Assembly (NCBI GenBank): GCA_903847195.1 | Contig: CAINCZ010000102.1 | Location: 1 to 40,254 of the forward strand | Length of the DNA: 40,254 nt | DNA from: an uncultured Acidobacteriota bacterium | GTDB taxonomy: Bacteria; Acidobacteriota; Terriglobia; Terriglobales; CAINCZ01 | Direction: 5' to 3' | Shown here: one piece after another, positions 7,526 to 16,442 of the stretch | Numbering within the stretch: the first letter of the stretch is position 1 | How the letters are laid out: every line of letters begins with the position of its first letter | Notes under the pieces: generated by a model | Database searches by the model: none | What the model was told of the DNA's origin: nothing | Seen by the model: the letters and a program-made list of their open reading frames with translations, nothing else | Position numbers and translations under genes: made by a program

Positions 7526-9199
7526 ATGGTTGCTCGCGAAAGACTGAATCAACTGAAGGAAAAATTCGGCCCCGCCATTCAGCGCGCCGACTTGCCCAAC
7601 GACCGGCGGCTGTTTGTCTATGTGGACCCGCTGGCGATGAAGTGGATCTGCCAGTACGTTTTTCGAGACCTTGACGCGCGTTACGTCATCAGTATCGGCG
7701 TCGACGACCGCCCTTTCTCCGGCTCCTTCCTGGTGGCGCATAACTTCGCCTTCGATCGCGACCAGTTGCTGTGCAGCCTGCTGGCCTATCTGCCGGCCGA
7801 CCGTCCGCGTCTAGACAGCATTTCCGACATCGTTCCGGCGGCCAACTGGGCGGAGCGCGAATTCCGCGACCTGGTCGGCATCGAGCCGGTCGGCCACCGC
7901 TATCCCAAGCGACTGGTATTGCCCGACGGATGGCCCGAGGGCGTCCACCCGCTACGCAAGGATGTTGCCTGGAACCACGAGTGGGACGAGAGCGCCGACG
8001 GCGGGTTCAAGTTCGATGATCCGCCCGAAGGCTGCATGGTTGTCCCCTTCGGCCCCTTCCATCCGACGCTGGACGAGCCGGCGCATTTCCGCCTCTACGT
8101 GGAAGGCGAGATGGTGCGCGGCTGCGAATATCGCGGCTTCATGGTCCATCGCGGCATCGAGAAGCTGGCGGAGTCGGTGCTGGGCTATAACGACATTCCC
8201 ATGCTCGCGGAGCGGATCTGCGGCATCTGCGGGTGCGTTCACAATGTCACTTACGCACAAGCGGTCGAGTCGGCGGCCGCCTTGGAGGTCCCACTGCGCG
8301 CCCGCTATATCCGCACGATCATGCTGGAGCTGGAACGCCTGCACAGTCACCTGCTGTGGGTGGGCCTGGCGGGCCACATCGTCGGTTTCGACACGCTCTT
8401 CATGCAGAGTTTCCGCATTCGCGAACCCATCATGTGGATGGCGGAGAAGATCAGCGGCAACCGCAAGACCTATGCCCTCTGCGTCATCGGCGGCGTGCGC
8501 TGGGATATCACTCCCGAGGTCAAGACGGGCTTGCGCGCGGTGCTTGACAAGCTGGAAGCCGAATGGCGCCCGGTGGTCGCTGCCGTCAGCAAGGACAAGA
8601 ACATCCAGAAGCGTACGCGCGGCGTAGGCGTTGCCGATCGCAATCTGGTGAAGAATATCGGCCTGGTCGGACCGGTGGCCCGGGCCGCCGGCGTCGACAT
8701 CGACTGCCGCCGCGACCATCCCTACGCCGCCTATGATCGCGTGGGGTTCAACGTCATTATCGAGCAGGACGCTGACGTCTGGTCGCGCGTGCTGGTTCGT
8801 GCCAAAGAGGTATTTGAATCCATCGCCATCATCCGCCAGTGTCTGGAGAAGATGGAGGATGGACCCCTGCAACTGAACCTGCTGGACGAATTGCCGGTCG
8901 GCCGCATGGGGCTGTCTTCCGTCGAAGCCCCGCGCGGCGAAAGCCACCATTTCGTGATCACGGGAGAGAACAACCGCCCGCGCCGCTGGCGGGTGCGCGC
9001 GCCCACCTACCAGAACCTTCAGGGCATCCCCACCATGATCAAAGACCAGCAGATCGCCGATATGACCATCTCCCTGGGTAGCATCGATCCGTGTTTCTCC
9101 TGCACCGACCGGCTGGAGACCGTGGACCTGCGCTCGGGCGCCACCCGGGTCTGGTCGCAGGAAGAGCTGTTGCAACTGACCCGGAGCAGGAAGACATAG
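7526..9199 (+). CDS. Group 4 [NiFe] hydrogenase large subunit, NuoC-NuoD fusion (HycE-like)
   Basis: 557 aa. Residues 1 to about 170 are the NuoC-like 30-kDa domain; the rest is the catalytic NuoD-like domain. All NiFe ligands are present: L1 motif R230-I-C232-G-I-C235-GCVH and L2 motif D521-P-C523-FS-C526-TDR529. This is therefore a genuine hydrogenase, not a complex I subunit. HycE is cut after the Arg of its L2 motif; the same site here would release a 28-residue tail (530-557), so a working maturation protease is needed. AAGGAAA precedes the start at 7526. A 66-base gap separates it from the membrane subunit gene. Confidence 0.95.
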   Translation: MVARERLNQLKEKFGPAIQRADLPNDRRLFVYVDPLAMKWICQYVFRDLDARYVISIGVDDRPFSGSFLVAHNFAFDRDQLLCSLLAYLPADRPRLDSISDIVPAANWAEREFRDLVGIEPVGHRYPKRLVLPDGWPEGVHPLRKDVAWNHEWDESADGGFKFDDPPEGCMVVPFGPFHPTLDEPAHFRLYVEGEMVRGCEYRGFMVHRGIEKLAESVLGYNDIPMLAERICGICGCVHNVTYAQAVESAAALEVPLRARYIRTIMLELERLHSHLLWVGLAGHIVGFDTLFMQSFRIREPIMWMAEKISGNRKTYALCVIGGVRWDITPEVKTGLRAVLDKLEAEWRPVVAAVSKDKNIQKRTRGVGVADRNLVKNIGLVGPVARAAGVDIDCRRDHPYAAYDRVGFNVIIEQDADVWSRVLVRAKEVFESIAIIRQCLEKMEDGPLQLNLLDELPVGRMGLSSVEAPRGESHHFVITGENNRPRRWRVRAPTYQNLQGIPTMIKDQQIADMTISLGSIDPCFSCTDRLETVDLRSGATRVWSQEELLQLTRSRKT

Positions 9200-9206
9200 G
9201 GCGCTT

Positions 9207-10133
9207 ATGGATACTCAATGGATCGCAACGATTGCGAAGGGGCTGCTCAATGTGGTGATGGCGCTGCTTCTGGCGCCACTCTTCCAGGGCGTACTGCGCA
9301 AGGTCACCGCGCGGATTCAATCGCGCCAGGGCCCGCCCATCCTCCAGCCGTATTTCGATCTGCTGAAGTTGCTGGGGAAGGAAGATGTTGAGTCGGGCGA
9401 GACCCCGCTCATGCAGCGCTTTGCTGTGTACCTGTCGCTGGCGACCGCGCTCGGCCTGGCTTGCATGGTGCCCATGGGAACGGTTTCGCCCATGGATGGC
9501 GCGGCCGATGTGGTGTTGCTGATCTATTTGCTGACCCTGTGCGGCATCTGCACCATGCTGGCGGGCCTGGCGGCCGGCTCAACCTACGCGCTGATCGGGA
9601 TCAATCGCGAAATGATGAGCATGATCGCTCTGGAACCGTTGTTTGCAGTGGCGCTGGTAATGGGCGCGGTGCACGCACATTCCTTGCGCCTGAGCGTCGT
9701 TTTGAGCGGGTCGGCATTCCTGGGTGACGGGGTCTCCTGGTCGGGATGGATCATGCTCGCCGTCATGCTGCTCTCCTTCCAGGCCTTCGTGCAACGCGTG
9801 CCCTTCGATATCTCGGAAGCCGAAACCGAGCTGATGGAGGGCCCGCTCATGGAGTACTCTGGGCCGAAGCTGGCGCTGTGCAAGTACGCCCAGATGGTGA
9901 AGCTGGTCGTCTACAGCGCGCTCTTCATCGGGTTGTTCGTGCCCTGGGGGGCCGGCCTGCGGGCGCCCTTCGGCTGGCTGTTGTTCTGGGTCAAGGTGCT
10001 GGTGCTGGTCCTGCTGGTGACCACGGTCGCGGCCACGCACGCGCGCTACCGCATCGATCAAGCCATTCGCTATTTCGGCAGTCTGCTGGCCGTAGCCATC
10101 GTGGCGCTGCTTCTGGCCAGCTACGGTTACTAG
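9207..10133 (+). CDS. HycD/HyfC-like (NuoH-type) membrane subunit
   Basis: 308 aa, about 8 membrane segments. It carries the family signature ARIQSRQGPPILQPYFDLLK near residues 35-55, and PFDISEAETELMEGPLMEY in the acidic cytoplasmic loop. In group 4 hydrogenases and complex I this subunit joins the soluble catalytic arm to the antiporter-like subunit. The start lies 8 bases after the large-subunit stop. Length and motifs are normal for HycD. Confidence 0.92.
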   Translation: MDTQWIATIAKGLLNVVMALLLAPLFQGVLRKVTARIQSRQGPPILQPYFDLLKLLGKEDVESGETPLMQRFAVYLSLATALGLACMVPMGTVSPMDGAADVVLLIYLLTLCGICTMLAGLAAGSTYALIGINREMMSMIALEPLFAVALVMGAVHAHSLRLSVVLSGSAFLGDGVSWSGWIMLAVMLLSFQAFVQRVPFDISEAETELMEGPLMEYSGPKLALCKYAQMVKLVVYSALFIGLFVPWGAGLRAPFGWLLFWVKVLVLVLLVTTVAATHARYRIDQAIRYFGSLLAVAIVALLLASYGY

Positions 10134-10174
10134 CTCACGCCGGAGTACGGTAAGCGGGGAACGGAGGTTCAAGC

Positions 10175-10693
10175 GTGTTCAGCAAACTTGAGGAAGCGCT
10201 CCTATGCCTGAAGGCCGGACGGGTGACACTGCCTTATCCGGTCAAGGCCGAGCCGGTGCCGGATAACTTCCGGGGCAGGCCGGTCTTTGACGCCCTGAAG
10301 TGCATTGGTTGCGCCGGATGCGCCAACAACTGCCCGGCCCGCGCCGTCCTGGTGTTCGACCTCTGCCAGGAGGTTCGGATCCTGCAATACCTAGGGCGGC
10401 GCTGCACCTATTGCGGCCGCTGCGCCGATGTGTGTCCGGAGAAGGCCGTCAAGTTGAGCCATGACTTTGAACTCAGCACCAACAGCATTGGCGACACGCA
10501 GCAGCGGCTGGAGCTGTTCATGAGTACCTGCCAGCGCTGTGGCCGCTGTTTCAAGGAGCCTTCGGCCTTGGACGCGTTGAAGCTGAAAGGCTATCGCGAA
10601 GACGATCTGGGCAGTGAGCGCTGGGTCTTCCGTTCCCGCGCTTATCTGGACAAAGAGGCAGTCGTAGACGATATCGAAATCCGCATGGACTGA
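10175..10693 (+). CDS. HycF/HyfH-like ferredoxin subunit
   Basis: 172 aa. Two classical [4Fe-4S] motifs: C43-x2-C46-x2-C49-x3-C53-P and C77-x2-C80-x2-C83-x3-C87-P. A further C119-x2-C122-x2-C125 group follows, comparable with the extra Cys region of HycF. It corresponds to NuoI and wires the input module to the small subunit. The start is GTG at 10175 with GGAGG upstream. No missing ligands were seen. Confidence 0.9.
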   Translation: MFSKLEEALLCLKAGRVTLPYPVKAEPVPDNFRGRPVFDALKCIGCAGCANNCPARAVLVFDLCQEVRILQYLGRRCTYCGRCADVCPEKAVKLSHDFELSTNSIGDTQQRLELFMSTCQRCGRCFKEPSALDALKLKGYREDDLGSERWVFRSRAYLDKEAVVDDIEIRMD

Positions 10694-10706
10694 AAGGACG
10701 TGCCGC

Positions 10707-11243
10707 GTGTTGAAGAACCTCTGCCAGAGGATGTTCGGTCGCTCACTGTGGGTCTACCACGCCAACAGCGGCGGTTGCAACGGTTGCGATATCGAGGTCT
10801 TGAACGTCCTGACGCCGTACTACGACGTGGAGCGCTTCGGCATCAAGCTGGTCGGATCGCCACGCCACGCCGATGTCATGCTTTGCCAGGGACCAGCCAT
10901 GCGCTCCACGGCCAAGGCTCTGCGCCGGGCTTACGAAGCCATGCCCGCGCCTAAGCTTGTCTTCGCGATCGGCTCCTGCGCCTGCGGCGGCGGCATGTGG
11001 TTCGACAGCTATTCCGTACTCGGACCCGTGGAAAAAGTGTTACCTGTGAACTTCTATGTCCCCGGCTGCCCGCCGCGGCCGGAGGCGATTATATACGGCG
11101 TAGCGGTCGCCGTCGGCCTGGTCGACAAGAAAGCCGCCCCGGTCGAGTTCAGGCAGGTCCAATATCCCATCCCGATGTATCATCCCGAAGACCTGCGCGG
11201 CGAGGGCCCGCTGGTGGTATACGAGAAAGCCGAGAGCGTGTAG
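10707..11243 (+). CDS. Group 4 [NiFe] hydrogenase small subunit (HycG/HyfI, NuoB-type)
   Basis: 178 aa. It holds the proximal [4Fe-4S] cluster next to the NiFe site: C24 and C27 in GGCNGCDIE, C91/C93 in GSCACGGG, and C121 in PGCPPRPE. It lacks the medial and distal clusters of group 1 small subunits, as expected for group 4. The start is GTG at 10707 with AAAGGA upstream. It lies between the ferredoxin subunit and hypA. Confidence 0.93.
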   Translation: MLKNLCQRMFGRSLWVYHANSGGCNGCDIEVLNVLTPYYDVERFGIKLVGSPRHADVMLCQGPAMRSTAKALRRAYEAMPAPKLVFAIGSCACGGGMWFDSYSVLGPVEKVLPVNFYVPGCPPRPEAIIYGVAVAVGLVDKKAAPVEFRQVQYPIPMYHPEDLRGEGPLVVYEKAESV

Positions 11244-11245
11244 CC

Positions 11246-11599
11246 ATGCACGAATTCCGAGAAGTCCAGTCCATGCTGCACGAAGCCTGTGCCCAGGCTG
11301 GCCCTGGCGTGCGCATCAGGAACCTTACCGTGGCGTTAGGCGAGGCATCGGGCCACGATGCCGATCATCTGCGAACGCACTTTGTGGAAGCAGCACGCGG
11401 CACCCCCGCCGAAGACGCGGAGCTCATCGTCGTCCGCGAAGCGCTCGCCGCTCAATGCACCCGGTGTGGCGCCGAATACAGTTCGTCCGAGTCGACCCTA
11501 TCCTGCGTGCATTGCGGCGGCATCGAACTGAACGTCACCAAAGGAGCGCGGGTGTATTTGGCAGGAGTGGAGATGGAGTCCGAGCCGCGCCGCACGTAA
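11246..11599 (+). CDS. hypA: Hydrogenase nickel incorporation protein HypA
   Basis: 117 aa. It begins M-H2-E3, the conserved Ni-binding N-terminus of HypA, and has the structural zinc site C71-x2-C74 ... C87-x2-C90. HypA delivers nickel to the large subunit precursor together with HypB. It starts 2 bases after the small-subunit stop and closes the operon. No hypB, C, D, E or F is present in the window, so the remaining maturation machinery must be encoded elsewhere. Confidence 0.92.
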   Translation: MHEFREVQSMLHEACAQAGPGVRIRNLTVALGEASGHDADHLRTHFVEAARGTPAEDAELIVVREALAAQCTRCGAEYSSSESTLSCVHCGGIELNVTKGARVYLAGVEMESEPRRT

Positions 11600-11616
11600 A
11601 GGCCTCAACGATCCAC

Positions 11617-11669
11617 GAGCGAGGCACCTAGTGCCGCCATCATGCCCACGGGGCTGTCTCTGAACCCAA
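11617..11669 (-). repeat. Right copy of the 53-bp inverted repeat
   Basis: It is the reverse complement of 542-594 with one mismatch in 53 bases. It begins 17 bases after the hypA stop, so the two copies tightly flank the 10-gene operon and its leader. Sequence on either side of the two copies is unrelated. Confidence 0.85.
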
Positions 11670-11719
11670 TGGTTTCGGCACAGCGGAATTGCCGGATTCC
11701 AGTATTGCAAACGCAGGGA

Positions 11720-11770
11720 TTTAGCGGAGGGGGTGCGCCGGGGTTTCCGGCACACCCCCTCTTCGCTAAA
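11720..11770. terminator. Long hairpin downstream of the hydrogenase operon, possible terminator or REP-like element
   Basis: The arms TTTAGCG and CGCTAAA enclose a second near-perfect stem (AGGGGGTG, then GCCGG, pairing with CCGGC and CACCCCCT) around a short loop. The structure spans 51 bases. No U-tract follows on the + strand, so it is not a standard intrinsic terminator. It could stop or protect the operon transcript, or be a palindromic repeat. Confidence 0.5.
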
Positions 11771-12254
11771 ACGGCAGGTTCGTGTTGTCCACCGCCAGAT
11801 GGATTTGTTCCGGGCGGCGCTCCTGCTGCCCGCCCCGGAGAACTCTCATTCAGGCTGGATCAATTTCCGGGGAGCACATCAGTTCATGCGTCATGGCAGG
11901 CGCTGTGCCGCCAAATCACTTTCTTGATCGACCGTCAGAAATACTTCGCCCGTGGATTTCGCCGATTCCTTAGCCTCGGCGGCGTGGAGTTGGCAACTTC
12001 AGCATAGAGCGCCGCGAGTGGGCACCGCGGTCAGGGACTTTGTGCATGCTGCAGCGCCTGAGCAGAAGGCGATATTCTCCCGGACTGGTGGGCGTAAAAA
12101 GAGCTAACCGGCGCTGCCGCCGAAGCAGTACCCTGATACAAATCGAGAATGCACGAGGGGAAGCGAATGCCTCGCCGGGGAATGACTGCGAAGGGGATTG
12201 CCGATCACCTAACCTGCGACGCCTGCGAGGTCATGAGACCACTTGCCTGAGCAG

Positions 12255-13688
12255 ATGGAACAATCGGACCGGCTCCCGCGGGGGGTCTGGAAGATCGCGC
12301 TGGTGGCGGTGATCAGTGTATTTCTCGCGCAACTGGACGCCACGGTTGTCAACGTTTCGCTTTCCAGCCTTGCCGTGGAGTTGCACACCAGCCTGTCGGT
12401 GATCCAGTGGGTCACCAGCGGCTACCTGCTGGCGCTGGCGCTGATGCTGCCGCTCAACGGCTGGCTGCTGGAGCGTATCGGGGCTAAGCGGCTCTACATT
12501 TTCTGCTTCGCGTGGTTCACCGTGGCCTCGGTGCTGTGTTCGCTGGCGTGGTCGGCCGGATCGCTGATTGGGTTCCGGGTTTTGCAGGGCGTCAGCGGCG
12601 GGCTGATGGCGCCGATGGCGCAGTTCATGATCGCGCGCGCGGCGGGCAAGCACCTGGTGCGCGTAATGGGATACGCGGCCGTCGTGGTCTTGCTGGGGCC
12701 GATGCTCGGGCCGGTGCTGGCCGGAGCGATCCTGCAACATGCGTCATGGCGCTGGCTGTTCCTGATCAACCTGCCGATCGGAATCCTGGCGATCACGTTG
12801 GCGCTGCTGTTTCTGCCCGATGAGGACGGCATTGCGGAGTCGCCCAGAAGTTTCGACCTAACGGGCTTTCTGCTCGTATCGCCCGGGCTCGTGCTGTTTC
12901 TCTTCGGAGCGGAGCGGCTGAGGGATCGGGCTGGTTGGGCGGCGCTCGCGGCGTCGGCGGTGCTGATCGCAGTCTTTTATCGCAGGGCGGCAAGAGACGG
13001 CGCGAAGGCGCTGATCGACGTGCAGCTTTTCCGGGGCAGGGTTTTTTCGGCTTCGGCGGTGGTACAGTTCACGGTCAATGGGTTGGCGATTGCGGGCCAG
13101 ATGCTGATCCCGGTGTTTCTGATCCGCGCCGCAGGACAATCTCCCAGCACGACGGGCTGGCTGATGGCGCCGATGGGGCTGGGCATGATGATCACCTACC
13201 CATCGCTGGGCAGGCTGACGCAGCGCTTCGGAATTCGCGGCACATCGCTGCGGGGCGCGGTGATCTCGCTGGTGGGCACGCTCGCCTTTCTCTACATGAG
13301 CTGCTACCAGCTGAACGTGCCGCTGCTGATGATCGCCTTGTTCGTGCGGGGCGTGGGAATGAGCGGTGTCGGCATTCCGTCGGTCTCAGCCGCATATGCC
13401 TCGGTGCCGAAGGAGAAACTGCCAGCGGCCACTACGGCGCTGAACATCGCGCAGCGGCTGGGCGGACCCACGCTGACGACAATCTGCGCGACGTTTCTGG
13501 TCTGGCGACTGGCAGCCGCGCACACTCCGGTGCAGGTGAACAGCGCGTTCACCTTGAGCTTTGCGCTGCTGTGCGCCTTGCACCTGTTCCAGGTCCTGGC
13601 GGCGCTCCGGCTGCCGGCTTTGGTTGAAAAGAGAGTCGAATCACCGACGGCGGGCGCGGTGCCCGAGATGGAGCCGATCGCCGATTAG
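12255..13688 (+). CDS. DHA2-type major facilitator transporter (EmrB/QacA-like)
   Basis: 477 aa with about 14 membrane segments. Signature motifs are present: D1-like AQLDATVVNVSL in TM1, motif A GWLLERIGAKRLY, motif B around GFRVLQGVSGGLMAPM, and motif C GPMLGPVLAGAI typical of exporters. It is likely a proton-driven drug or metabolite exporter in the inner membrane. ATG 12255 is preferred over a TTG four codons upstream; the ribosome binding site is weak in either case. No membrane-fusion partner gene is adjacent, so the substrate is unknown. Confidence 0.85.
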   Translation: MEQSDRLPRGVWKIALVAVISVFLAQLDATVVNVSLSSLAVELHTSLSVIQWVTSGYLLALALMLPLNGWLLERIGAKRLYIFCFAWFTVASVLCSLAWSAGSLIGFRVLQGVSGGLMAPMAQFMIARAAGKHLVRVMGYAAVVVLLGPMLGPVLAGAILQHASWRWLFLINLPIGILAITLALLFLPDEDGIAESPRSFDLTGFLLVSPGLVLFLFGAERLRDRAGWAALAASAVLIAVFYRRAARDGAKALIDVQLFRGRVFSASAVVQFTVNGLAIAGQMLIPVFLIRAAGQSPSTTGWLMAPMGLGMMITYPSLGRLTQRFGIRGTSLRGAVISLVGTLAFLYMSCYQLNVPLLMIALFVRGVGMSGVGIPSVSAAYASVPKEKLPAATTALNIAQRLGGPTLTTICATFLVWRLAAAHTPVQVNSAFTLSFALLCALHLFQVLAALRLPALVEKRVESPTAGAVPEMEPIAD

Positions 13689-13825
13689 TGTGGCCGCATG
13701 TGCCAGCCACACTCCGCCAGCGCGTGCTGACGCCAAGAACGAACAGCCTGCAAATCCCAGGTATCCCGTGAACCGGAATGCTTCGTAGCGCGGTCCGCGG
13801 CGCATACCCGAGCCACCGTGGATTG

Positions 13826-14923
13826 CTATTTCTTCAGCGAAGCCATGTCGATGACAAAGCGGTACTTCACGTCCTGCTTCAGCATGCGGGTGTATGCGTC
13901 GTTGATCTTCTGGATCGGAATCAACTCATAGTCGGAGACGATGCCATGCTCGCCGCAGAAGTCGAGCACCTCCTGCGTTTCGCGAACGCCGCCGATGATC
14001 GACCCGGCAAGACGACGACGGCCAAACAGCAGGTTGGCGGCGGCAATGGGCGTGGGCTCGGGCGGCAGGCCGACCAGCGTCATGGTGCCGTCGCGCTTGA
14101 GCAGGCCGAGATAGGGGTTGAGGTCGTGCTGAGCAGAGGCGGTGTCGAGAATGAAGTCGAAGCTGCCAGCTTGCTTCTTCATCTCGTCTGCGTTTTTCGA
14201 ACCCACGACTTCGTTGGCGCCGAGGCGCATGCCGTCAGCCATCTTGCCGGGCGAAGTGGTGAAGAGCACGACGTGCGCGCCCATGGCGTGGGCGAGCTTG
14301 ACGCCCATGTGGCCGAGTCCGCCGAGTCCGACGATGCCGACCTTCTTGCCCGGGCCGGTCTTCCACTGGCGCAACGGCGAATAGGTGGTGATGCCCGCGC
14401 ACAGCAGCGGCGCGGCACCGGCCAGATCCAATCCGTTCGGCACGCGCACGACGAACGATTCCTTGACCACGACGCTCTCCGAGTATCCGCCGTAGGTGAC
14501 GCCGCCGAGATGTTTGTCTTCGCCGTTGTAGGTGAAGGTGGCCAGGTTGTGGCAGAACTGCTCTTCGCCATCGAGGCATTCCGGGCAGTGTCCGCAGGAG
14601 TCGACCATGCAGCCGACTCCGGCGAGGTCGCCTTCCTTGAACTTCTTCACACCGCGGCCGACGCGGGTGACGCGGCCGACGATTTCGTGGCCGGGAACGC
14701 AAGGGTAGACAGTCGGCATGATGGCCGCCCACTCGTTGCGTACCGTGTGCAGGTCGGAGTGACAGACGCCGCAGTAGAGGATTTCGATCTCGACATCGTC
14801 AGGCTGCGGCTCGCGGCGCGGGATGGAGGTTGTGGCCAGCGGAGAGGTGGCACTCGGCGCGGCAAAGGCGCGAGCCGGGTGGGACTTCACTTGCTGTTTG
14901 GTCGGGGCAGAAGGGTCGCTCAT
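13826..14923 (-). CDS. Zinc-dependent NAD(P) alcohol dehydrogenase, YahK/cinnamyl-alcohol type
   Basis: 365 aa. Catalytic zinc region CGVCHSDLHTV and PGHEIVGRV; structural zinc Cys cluster GHCPECLDGEEQFCHN; Rossmann motif GLGGLGHMG. This subfamily reduces a broad range of aldehydes, usually with NADPH. An N-terminal extension of about 25 residues precedes the domain. ATG at 14923 has AAGGAG 8 bases upstream. The 137-base gap to the convergent transporter gene shows no clear terminator. Confidence 0.9.
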   Translation of the reverse strand: MSDPSAPTKQQVKSHPARAFAAPSATSPLATTSIPRREPQPDDVEIEILYCGVCHSDLHTVRNEWAAIMPTVYPCVPGHEIVGRVTRVGRGVKKFKEGDLAGVGCMVDSCGHCPECLDGEEQFCHNLATFTYNGEDKHLGGVTYGGYSESVVVKESFVVRVPNGLDLAGAAPLLCAGITTYSPLRQWKTGPGKKVGIVGLGGLGHMGVKLAHAMGAHVVLFTTSPGKMADGMRLGANEVVGSKNADEMKKQAGSFDFILDTASAQHDLNPYLGLLKRDGTMTLVGLPPEPTPIAAANLLFGRRRLAGSIIGGVRETQEVLDFCGEHGIVSDYELIPIQKINDAYTRMLKQDVKYRFVIDMASLKK

Positions 14924-15020
14924 GTTTGATTGCTCCTTGCAACGGGTATTTGTATTTAGATGCGGGGAGCGGTGGAGGGGTGCAGGGTCAGGCGCAATTC
15001 CGCCCCGGGATGAAGCCGGA

Positions 15021-15055
15021 CCCGCCCCAGCAAAACCGGCCAGGACGGGGCACCC
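15021..15055 (-). repeat. 35-bp intergenic repeat, copy A (after ffh stop)
   Basis: It matches 20591-20625 at 28 of 35 positions without gaps, including AAACCGGC and AGGAC. It lies 28 bases downstream of the ffh stop on the minus strand. Internal complementarity (GCCCC with GGGGC) allows a hairpin. It may be a transcript-end element or a dispersed repeat. Confidence 0.55.
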
Positions 15056-15083
15056 GGCGCCGACAGAAGCAATGCCGTCGGCG

Positions 15084-16442
15084 TTACATTCCCGGGAATT
15101 TCATCCCGGCCATCTTGCGCTGGAAGCTGGACTTGCCCATGTCCTTGAACATCTTGCGCATTTGCGCGTATTGGCGCAGCAGTTGATTGACTTCCTGCAC
15201 GGTGGTGCCAGAGCCGCGGGCGATGCGCTTGCGGCGGCTGCCGTTGATGACCTCGTGGTGGTCGCGCTCGTGGGGCGTCATGGAGTTGATGATGGCCTCG
15301 ACGCGAGTGATCTCGCCTTCGTCCACATTCTGCGCGGCCTTCTGCATGCCGGCGAAGGGGCCGATGGAGGGGAGCATCTTCATGATGCTGCCGAGCGAGC
15401 CCATCTTCTTGACCTGGCGTAGTTGGTCGCGGAAGTCGCCGAGGGAGAAATTGCCGCCGCCGAGGGCTTTGCGGGCGAACTCTTCCGATTTGCCCTTGTC
15501 GAGCTTTTCCTCGGCCTTTTCGATGAGCGAGAGGATGTCGCCCATGCCGAGGATGCGGCTGACGATGCGGTCGGGGTGGAAGGGTTCGAGCGCGTCGTAC
15601 TTTTCGCCAACGCCGATGAACTTGATGGGCGCGCCGGTGACGCTGCGAATACTGAGCGCGGCGCCGCCACGGGCGTCGCCATCCATCTTGGTGAGCACGA
15701 TGCCGGTGAGGCCGAGCTTCTTGTGGAACTCGTCAGCTGACTTGACGGCGTCCTGACCGGTCATGGCGTCGGCAACGAACAGGATTTCCTGGGGATTGAG
15801 CAGGCTCTTGAGCGCCTGCATTTCCTCCATCAACTGCTCGTCGATGTGCAGACGGCCGGCGGTGTCGACGATAAGCACGTCAGAGCCGCTCTGGAAGGCC
15901 TCGCGGCGTGCTTCCTTCACCAGGCGGAGAACGGTGTCGGTGTTGGAGGCCTCAACCGTGCCTTCGTAAATGGGCGCGGGAATGGCGGCGGCGACGACGC
16001 GCAACTGCTCGCGGGCAGCGGGACGGTAGACGTCAACCGAGACGAGCAGCGGGCGGTGCCCGCCTTTTTTCAGCCAGTGAGCGAGCTTGCCGGAGGTTGT
16101 CGTTTTACCGGAACCCTGCAGACCGGCCATCAGGATGACGGTGGGCGGCTGGGCGGCAAAGCGGAAGCGCGCGGTGTCCTTGCCCAGCACCTCGATCAAC
16201 TCATCGCGCACGATCTTAACGACCTGCTCGGCGGGCGAAAGGGCGGTCATGACCTCCTGCCCCATCGCCTTATCGCGGATGTGGTCGGTGAGGTCCTTGA
16301 CGACCTTGAAGTTGACGTCGGCTTCAAGCAGCGCCAGGCGGATCTCGCGCAGCGCCTCGTCCATATTCTCCTCGGTCAGCTTGCCTTGGCCGCGGAGGTT
16401 CTTGAAGGTGCGTTGGAGTTTTTCGCTAAGGTTCTCAAACAT
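15084..16442 (-). CDS. ffh: Signal recognition particle protein Ffh
   Basis: 452 aa. N domain first, then the SRP GTPase with GLQGSGKTTT (P loop), DTAGRL and TKMDGDARGG, then a C-terminal M domain that binds SRP RNA and signal sequences; it ends in a Lys/Met-rich stretch. It targets membrane proteins co-translationally with FtsY. ATG 16442 (MFENLSEKL) is the family's usual start; an in-frame extension upstream is unconserved. It diverges from the Fe-S gene at 16526 across 83 bases. Confidence 0.97.
   Translation of the reverse strand: MFENLSEKLQRTFKNLRGQGKLTEENMDEALREIRLALLEADVNFKVVKDLTDHIRDKAMGQEVMTALSPAEQVVKIVRDELIEVLGKDTARFRFAAQPPTVILMAGLQGSGKTTTSGKLAHWLKKGGHRPLLVSVDVYRPAAREQLRVVAAAIPAPIYEGTVEASNTDTVLRLVKEARREAFQSGSDVLIVDTAGRLHIDEQLMEEMQALKSLLNPQEILFVADAMTGQDAVKSADEFHKKLGLTGIVLTKMDGDARGGAALSIRSVTGAPIKFIGVGEKYDALEPFHPDRIVSRILGMGDILSLIEKAEEKLDKGKSEEFARKALGGGNFSLGDFRDQLRQVKKMGSLGSIMKMLPSIGPFAGMQKAAQNVDEGEITRVEAIINSMTPHERDHHEVINGSRRKRIARGSGTTVQEVNQLLRQYAQMRKMFKDMGKSSFQRKMAGMKFPGM

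Larger units (their letters stand above)
11600..12254. other. Gene-poor stretch downstream of the hydrogenase operon
   Basis: These 655 bases contain the right copy of the 53-bp inverted repeat and a very strong hairpin at 11720-11770. From 11771 to 12254 no frame resembles a known protein; an open frame at 11642-12007 has no coding look and starts inside the repeat. The stretch may be decayed DNA at the island's right boundary. Confidence 0.5.

Noticed and set aside
1..11669. Composite transposon carrying the hydrogenase operon
   Set aside because: Only one IS end is visible; the right side has the 53-bp repeat but no transposase, so a two-IS composite is not supported.
11642..12007. Hypothetical protein downstream of hypA
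   Set aside because: The frame starts inside the 53-bp repeat, crosses the hairpin, and has no ribosome binding site or recognisable sequence.
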